A model generated the notes under the pieces. It did not search any database. It was given only the letters and a program-made list of their open reading frames with translations, and was not told the DNA's origin. Below, piece after piece: positions 16,136 to 19,154 of a stretch of 19,154 nt of DNA. Both the position numbers and the translations under genes were made by a program. Location of the stretch: assembly GCA_035267045.1 (NCBI GenBank), contig DATFMH010000001.1, forward strand, positions 1 to 19,154. The letters run 5' to 3'. Numbering within the stretch: position 1 is the first letter of the stretch; every line of letters starts with the position of its first letter. Origin of the DNA: DATFMH01 sp035267045. GTDB taxonomy: Bacteria > Bacteroidota > Rhodothermia > Balneolales > DATFMH01.

Positions 16136-17284
16136 ATGGAAGTAATTACAAATGAATCCATAATCGTAACTAAAATGCAACTAAAGGATTTACGTACACC
16201 GGCATTTTTGATTGATTTATCAAAATTGCAAGCCAATTCTACTCACATGATCAGAAAAGCCGAAGAATATGGCGTGAAACTGCGTCCCCATGTGAAGACA
16301 CACAAAACGATTGAGGCAGCTAAATATCAACTTGGGGACTCATTAACCCGCATAACCGTATCCACCCTGGCCGAGGCATTTTTTTATCAGGAAAACGGGT
16401 TTCAGGATATCACATATGCTTTTCCTATCACCAGAGATAAACTGGATAATGCAGCCCTGTTAACACGTAAGTTAAAACACTTCCATATACTGCTTGATCA
16501 ATACGATACTTTCGAGAAAGTTCAAGAATACGGGTATGAGCATGATATCACTTTTTCAGTCTACCTGATCGTGGATAGCGGAGCCCGTCGGGCCGGTGTA
16601 AATCCGGAAGATCCGAGAAGCCTGCAACTGGCACGGGCGTTGCAGGAAGCGAAAAACATATACTTTCAGGGAATATTGACCCATGCCGGTCAATCTTATC
16701 ATTGTAAGACAATCATGGAGGTAAAAAAAGTTGCGGAAATTGAACACAAAGTTATGGTTCGGTTTGCTGAACAGATACGTTCTTCCGGTATTGAATGCCG
16801 TGAGGTCAGTATAGGTTCAACCCCAACGTGTATGCATGCTGATAACTGGGAAGGTGTAACGGAAATACGTCCGGGTAATTATGTCTTCTTCGATAAGTTC
16901 CAATCGGATATCGGTTCATGTTCCCTGTCTGATTGCTCGGCAAGTGTGCTAACCAGGGTTGTCGGTCATTACCCGGACCACAACCGAATGCTCATTGATG
17001 CCGGAGCTTTAGCCCTCTCCAAAGATCAGGGAGCCACTCATATACTTGATGAGGTGGTTTATGGATTTGTCAAAAATCATCCGGAACTAAATATTACCAG
17101 GCTCTCACAGGAACATGGGTTCATCGAAAGTGACGACACTATTCAATTCTCTAATTACCCAATCGGATCTTTCCTTGAGATTATCCCCAATCACTCTTGT
17201 CTGACAGCCGCATTGTTTCCCGTTTACCATGTTGTAGATAATGATCAGGTTTTGGATGAATGGAAACCGGTTAGAGGGTGGTGA
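16136..17284 (+). CDS. PLP-dependent D-threonine aldolase / D-serine dehydratase-type enzyme
   Basis: A 382-residue fold-type III PLP enzyme acting on D-amino acids with a beta-hydroxyl group. The alanine-racemase-like barrel begins at LRTPAFLIDL (19-28); RPHVKTHKT (50-58) carries the probable PLP lysine Lys54. SVYLIVDSGARRAGV (141-155) and GILTHAGQSY (179-188) are family motifs, and GSTPTC (227-232) is in the phosphate-binding area. The C-terminal domain holds PNHSC (351-355): His353 and Cys355 match the His-x-Cys zinc site described for eukaryotic-type D-serine dehydratase, where D-threonine aldolases usually have His-x-Asp. I therefore lean to a dehydratase, by inference. The ATG at 16136 is used; Met14 (16175) fits the family start equally well. 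Confidence 0.88.
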   Translation: MEVITNESIIVTKMQLKDLRTPAFLIDLSKLQANSTHMIRKAEEYGVKLRPHVKTHKTIEAAKYQLGDSLTRITVSTLAEAFFYQENGFQDITYAFPITRDKLDNAALLTRKLKHFHILLDQYDTFEKVQEYGYEHDITFSVYLIVDSGARRAGVNPEDPRSLQLARALQEAKNIYFQGILTHAGQSYHCKTIMEVKKVAEIEHKVMVRFAEQIRSSGIECREVSIGSTPTCMHADNWEGVTEIRPGNYVFFDKFQSDIGSCSLSDCSASVLTRVVGHYPDHNRMLIDAGALALSKDQGATHILDEVVYGFVKNHPELNITRLSQEHGFIESDDTIQFSNYPIGSFLEIIPNHSCLTAALFPVYHVVDNDQVLDEWKPVRGW

Positions 17285-17286
17285 AT

Positions 17287-17329
17287 AGAACGCGAATAAA
17301 CCGAATGAAGCGGATTTATGCTGAATTTT
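17287..17329 (+). repeat. Degenerate dispersed repeat, copy 2
   Basis: The second copy of the segment at 15937-15979, beginning AGAACGCG and holding GCGGATTTATGC before a T run. It starts three bases after the PLP enzyme stop codon and also forms the terminator candidate at 17296-17334. Confidence 0.4.
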
Positions 17330-17334
17330 TTTTT
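17296..17334 (+). terminator. Candidate terminator after the PLP enzyme gene
   Basis: ATAAACCG (17296-17303) pairs with CGG-a-TTTAT (17311-17319) with one bulged base and a 7-base loop, followed six bases later by nine Ts (17326-17334). It lies 12 bp after the stop codon. Moderate support. Confidence 0.45.
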
Positions 17335-17430
17335 ACCACAAAGGGTTAATAATTACTCATTTTTAAATATATAAAGCTGATAGCTTATTCAATAACGACA
17401 AGCTCCCAACAGCTAAATAGTTGCTAAGTA

Positions 17431-17445
17431 TATTGGGTTATTGAG
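17431..17445 (-). repeat. AT-rich intergenic repeat motif, inverted copy
   Basis: The reverse complement, CTCAATAACCCAATA, matches 4315-4329 at 14 of 15 bases. It lies in the 235-bp gap upstream of the lycopene cyclase. Confidence 0.4.
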
Positions 17446-17487
17446 TATATTGAGTAAATATACATCTGTATTAGTGAACTAAACCTT

Positions 17488-17504
17488 AATAACTTAATAA
17501 CTCA
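17488..17504 (+). repeat. AT-rich intergenic repeat motif, direct copy
   Basis: AATAACTTAATAACTCA matches 4318-4334 at 16 of 17 bases. It ends 15 bases before the lycopene cyclase ATG. Confidence 0.45.
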
Positions 17505-17519
17505 TTCTACTGATAATTT

Positions 17520-18695
17520 ATGTCTGAAAATGAGGATTATTACGATTATATCATTGCCGGTGCCGGCTGCTCCGGATTGAGTATGTTATGGCATTTACTT
17601 CACTCCTCTCTGAAGAACAGAAGAATCCTTGTTGTCGACAGCCGCCTTTCTGATCCGGAAGATAAAATCTGGAGTTATTGGGGACGCGATGAACATCCAT
17701 TTCAACATCTGAATATCCAAAATTGGGATTGGCTGAAGGTGAGTGCCCCGGGCGAGTCTTTCATCAAACAATTGCACGATTACCCTTATCACAGTATCCG
17801 CAGCCGCGATTATCATGAATTTATATTTGAGGAAGTACGCAAAGCAGCTAATGTTACACTTCTGGAAGCTGAAGTCATCGAGTTCAGGAATAAAGATAAG
17901 GACGGACTGGTTTATACATCCCGGGGACTATATAAGGCTCAATATATTTTTCAAAGCATCCGGATGCCGAAATTATCCCATGACAAAGTACATTTCAGCA
18001 TTAGACAACATTTTGTCGGTTGGGAGATTGAAACAGGGTTCCCTGTATTTGATCCAACTACGGTAACGTTGATGGATTTCCGTCCTATTCACAATAATGC
18101 CGTCTGTTTTTATTATATATTGCCATTTGATCATACCCGCGCTCTTGTAGAATATACCATCTTCAGTAATCATCTGATAGAATATGAAGAGTACATAACG
18201 GCTATACAGAATTTTATCCGGGATGACTTACATCTAACGAGAGACGAATATCATGTAATACGGGAAGAAAAAGGTAATATTCCTATGGAGGATCGTTTTT
18301 ATTCCTGGCGGACAGGTGAGCATATTTTCAATCTTGGTGTAGTCGGTGGATTAGCCAAACCTACGACAGGTTATACTTTTAAACGAATACAGACCTACAT
18401 TCCGCAATTTGTCGGAGCGTTAGAACAGGACAAATTAAAGAAATTTGCCAATATCAATCAGTCGTCCCTCGAATTTGTACTTTACGATCGCTTATTTTTG
18501 TACTTATTACAACATCAACCGGAAACAGCCATTCGTGTTTTACGCGATTTGTTTAAAAATAATCCTTTTGACCGGGTTTTGGCTTTCCTGTGCGAAGAGA
18601 CGAACTGGAAGGAGAATCTGCAAATCATGCGCTCGGTGCCTACCCGGCCATTCCTGGAATCGTTATGGAAAACAAAAAGGATACTATTGAAATAA
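17520..18695 (+). CDS. crtY: Lycopene beta-cyclase, CrtY type
   Basis: A 391-residue flavoprotein that cyclises the ends of lycopene to give beta-carotene, acting at the membrane. The N-terminal dinucleotide-binding strand has YDYIIAGAGCSGLS (8-21), followed by an acidic end at LVVDS (37-41). Family motifs are IWSYWG (50-55), RQHFVGWEIETGFPVFDP (162-179), TLMDFRP (183-189), LPFDHTRALVEYT (201-213) with Glu211 at the position of the conserved acidic residue, GNIPM (252-256) and GGLAKPTTGYTFKRIQ (276-291). The length is normal. No other carotenoid gene is next to it in the window, so it is either isolated or at the edge of a cluster to the right. The ATG at 17520 gives the expected short lead before the FAD motif. 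Confidence 0.92.
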   Translation: MSENEDYYDYIIAGAGCSGLSMLWHLLHSSLKNRRILVVDSRLSDPEDKIWSYWGRDEHPFQHLNIQNWDWLKVSAPGESFIKQLHDYPYHSIRSRDYHEFIFEEVRKAANVTLLEAEVIEFRNKDKDGLVYTSRGLYKAQYIFQSIRMPKLSHDKVHFSIRQHFVGWEIETGFPVFDPTTVTLMDFRPIHNNAVCFYYILPFDHTRALVEYTIFSNHLIEYEEYITAIQNFIRDDLHLTRDEYHVIREEKGNIPMEDRFYSWRTGEHIFNLGVVGGLAKPTTGYTFKRIQTYIPQFVGALEQDKLKKFANINQSSLEFVLYDRLFLYLLQHQPETAIRVLRDLFKNNPFDRVLAFLCEETNWKENLQIMRSVPTRPFLESLWKTKRILLK

Positions 18696-18728
18696 TGTGA
18701 ATTTTGTAGCCACAGATTTTCTGACTTC

Positions 18729-18886
18729 AAACCTTCAAGGTTTTAGAAACCTTGGAGGTCTTATAGAAATGATAATTTTTACATCGTCCCAACGTCCTGT
18801 TGGGAATGCTAACTTTGTATCACGTTTGTCTTTATTGCGGAAGCAGAGCTTCCCGTTGTGCGTGCCCAAAGAAGACTTTGGGTACG
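18729..18886. repeat. Run of four hairpins downstream of crtY
   Basis: Four separate palindromes follow each other in 158 bases: arms 18729-18743 and 18747-18761 (15 bp with two mismatches, AAACCTTCAAGGTTT), arms 18787-18793 and 18799-18805 (TCCCAAC/GTTGGGA, exact), arms 18839-18844 and 18848-18853 (GGAAGC/GCTTCC, exact), and arms 18861-18871 and 18876-18886 (11 bp with one G-T pair around CCCAAAG). No gene is credible here. Such modules look like dispersed palindromic repeats of Bacteroidota genomes (recalled, not verified). The first hairpin may also end crtY transcription. Confidence 0.6.
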
Positions 18887-18944
18887 AGAATGAGAATAAA
18901 ATAACATTTATATCCAATGGTACGGTTGTAAATTATACGCTATC

Positions 18945-19075
18945 CATCTGGATGCCCGATCGGTGCCAGGCATGACGCAGAGGTTATTTTTGCGCATTGA
19001 ACCTTTGGGTAATCTGTGAGTTTTGAATTTAACACCCAACATTGTCATTCCTCGCTTTGACGGGGAATCCAGATG
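18945..19075. repeat. 131-bp element with terminal inverted repeats
   Basis: The ends are CATCTGGAT (18945-18953) and ATCCAGATG (19067-19075), an exact 9-bp inverted repeat that extends imperfectly inward (GCCCG against CGGGGA). The right part folds into its own hairpin, ATTCCTCG (19047-19054) with CGGGGAAT (19061-19068, one G-T pair). GGCATGAC near 18967-18974 and GTCATTCC at 19044-19051 are further mirrored pieces. It has no ORF. It resembles a small non-autonomous repeat; family assignment was not possible. Confidence 0.5.
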
Positions 19076-19154
19076 AGTATTGCTATGGGTACAAACCAAA
19101 GAAATAGGTTGGTAAGTTTAATCTCACTTTTCAGTATACATATTCATGTGTTCT

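Larger units (their letters stand above)
18696..19154. other. Gene-free right end of the window
   Basis: About 460 bases after crtY hold no credible coding region. The longest open frame (18697-18975, 92 codons) runs straight through the hairpins and has no family-like sequence. What is present is the two palindromic blocks described separately; 19076-19154 shows nothing recognisable. Confidence 0.6.

Noticed and set aside
17743..18066. 107-codon open frame inside crtY
   Set aside because: Out-of-frame shadow of a well-supported lycopene cyclase.
18697..18975. 92-codon open frame on the plus strand
   Set aside because: It crosses all four hairpins, has no ribosome site and no recognisable protein sequence; it is repeat DNA that happens to be open.
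1..19154. CRISPR array, prophage or integrative element
   Set aside because: No regularly spaced repeats, integrase, transposase or phage structural genes are visible.

Overview
The window looks like chromosome of a Gram-negative bacterium from the Bacteroidota/Rhodothermota side of the tree; Balneolales-like is my best guess, not a proven one. The reasons are moderate to low GC, lipoprotein signal peptides, TATATTTG (TAnnTTTG-type) octamers upstream of two genes, a sigma factor next to a transmembrane Ser/Thr kinase with TPRs, a CrtY-type lycopene cyclase, and intergenic DNA rich in short palindromic repeats. I see no phage, conjugative, CRISPR, tRNA or rRNA genes.

Left part (1-3996): a truncated secreted Kelch-type gene runs left and is divergent from an ECF sigma factor gene, which is followed by a membrane kinase with a C-terminal TPR array. 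The sigma factor lacks the usual acidic motif in region 2.2 and has a threonine there, so direct phosphorylation by the adjacent kinase is a reasonable hypothesis.

Middle part (3997-11578): a 680-bp gene-free stretch contains a terminator candidate, tandem hairpins and a 295-bp nested inverted-repeat element. After it come a lipoprotein esterase and an RluA-type pseudouridine synthase (+), then a trypsin-like protease lipoprotein and a ClC chloride transporter with two CBS domains (-), then an LCMT-like methyltransferase and a soluble TPR protein (+). A strong bidirectional terminator closes this block.

Right part (11579-19154): an sbcDC operon (-) encodes the SbcC ATPase and SbcD nuclease with overlapping stop and start codons. 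Divergent from it is a PLP enzyme of the D-threonine aldolase/D-serine dehydratase fold, followed by a lycopene cyclase. The last 460 bases have no credible gene and hold a run of hairpins and a 131-bp inverted-repeat element.

Most genes are ordinary housekeeping or accessory functions. The two things most worth following are the possible phospho-switched sigma factor with its kinase, and the population of non-autonomous palindromic elements between genes. No clearly new multi-gene system is visible.
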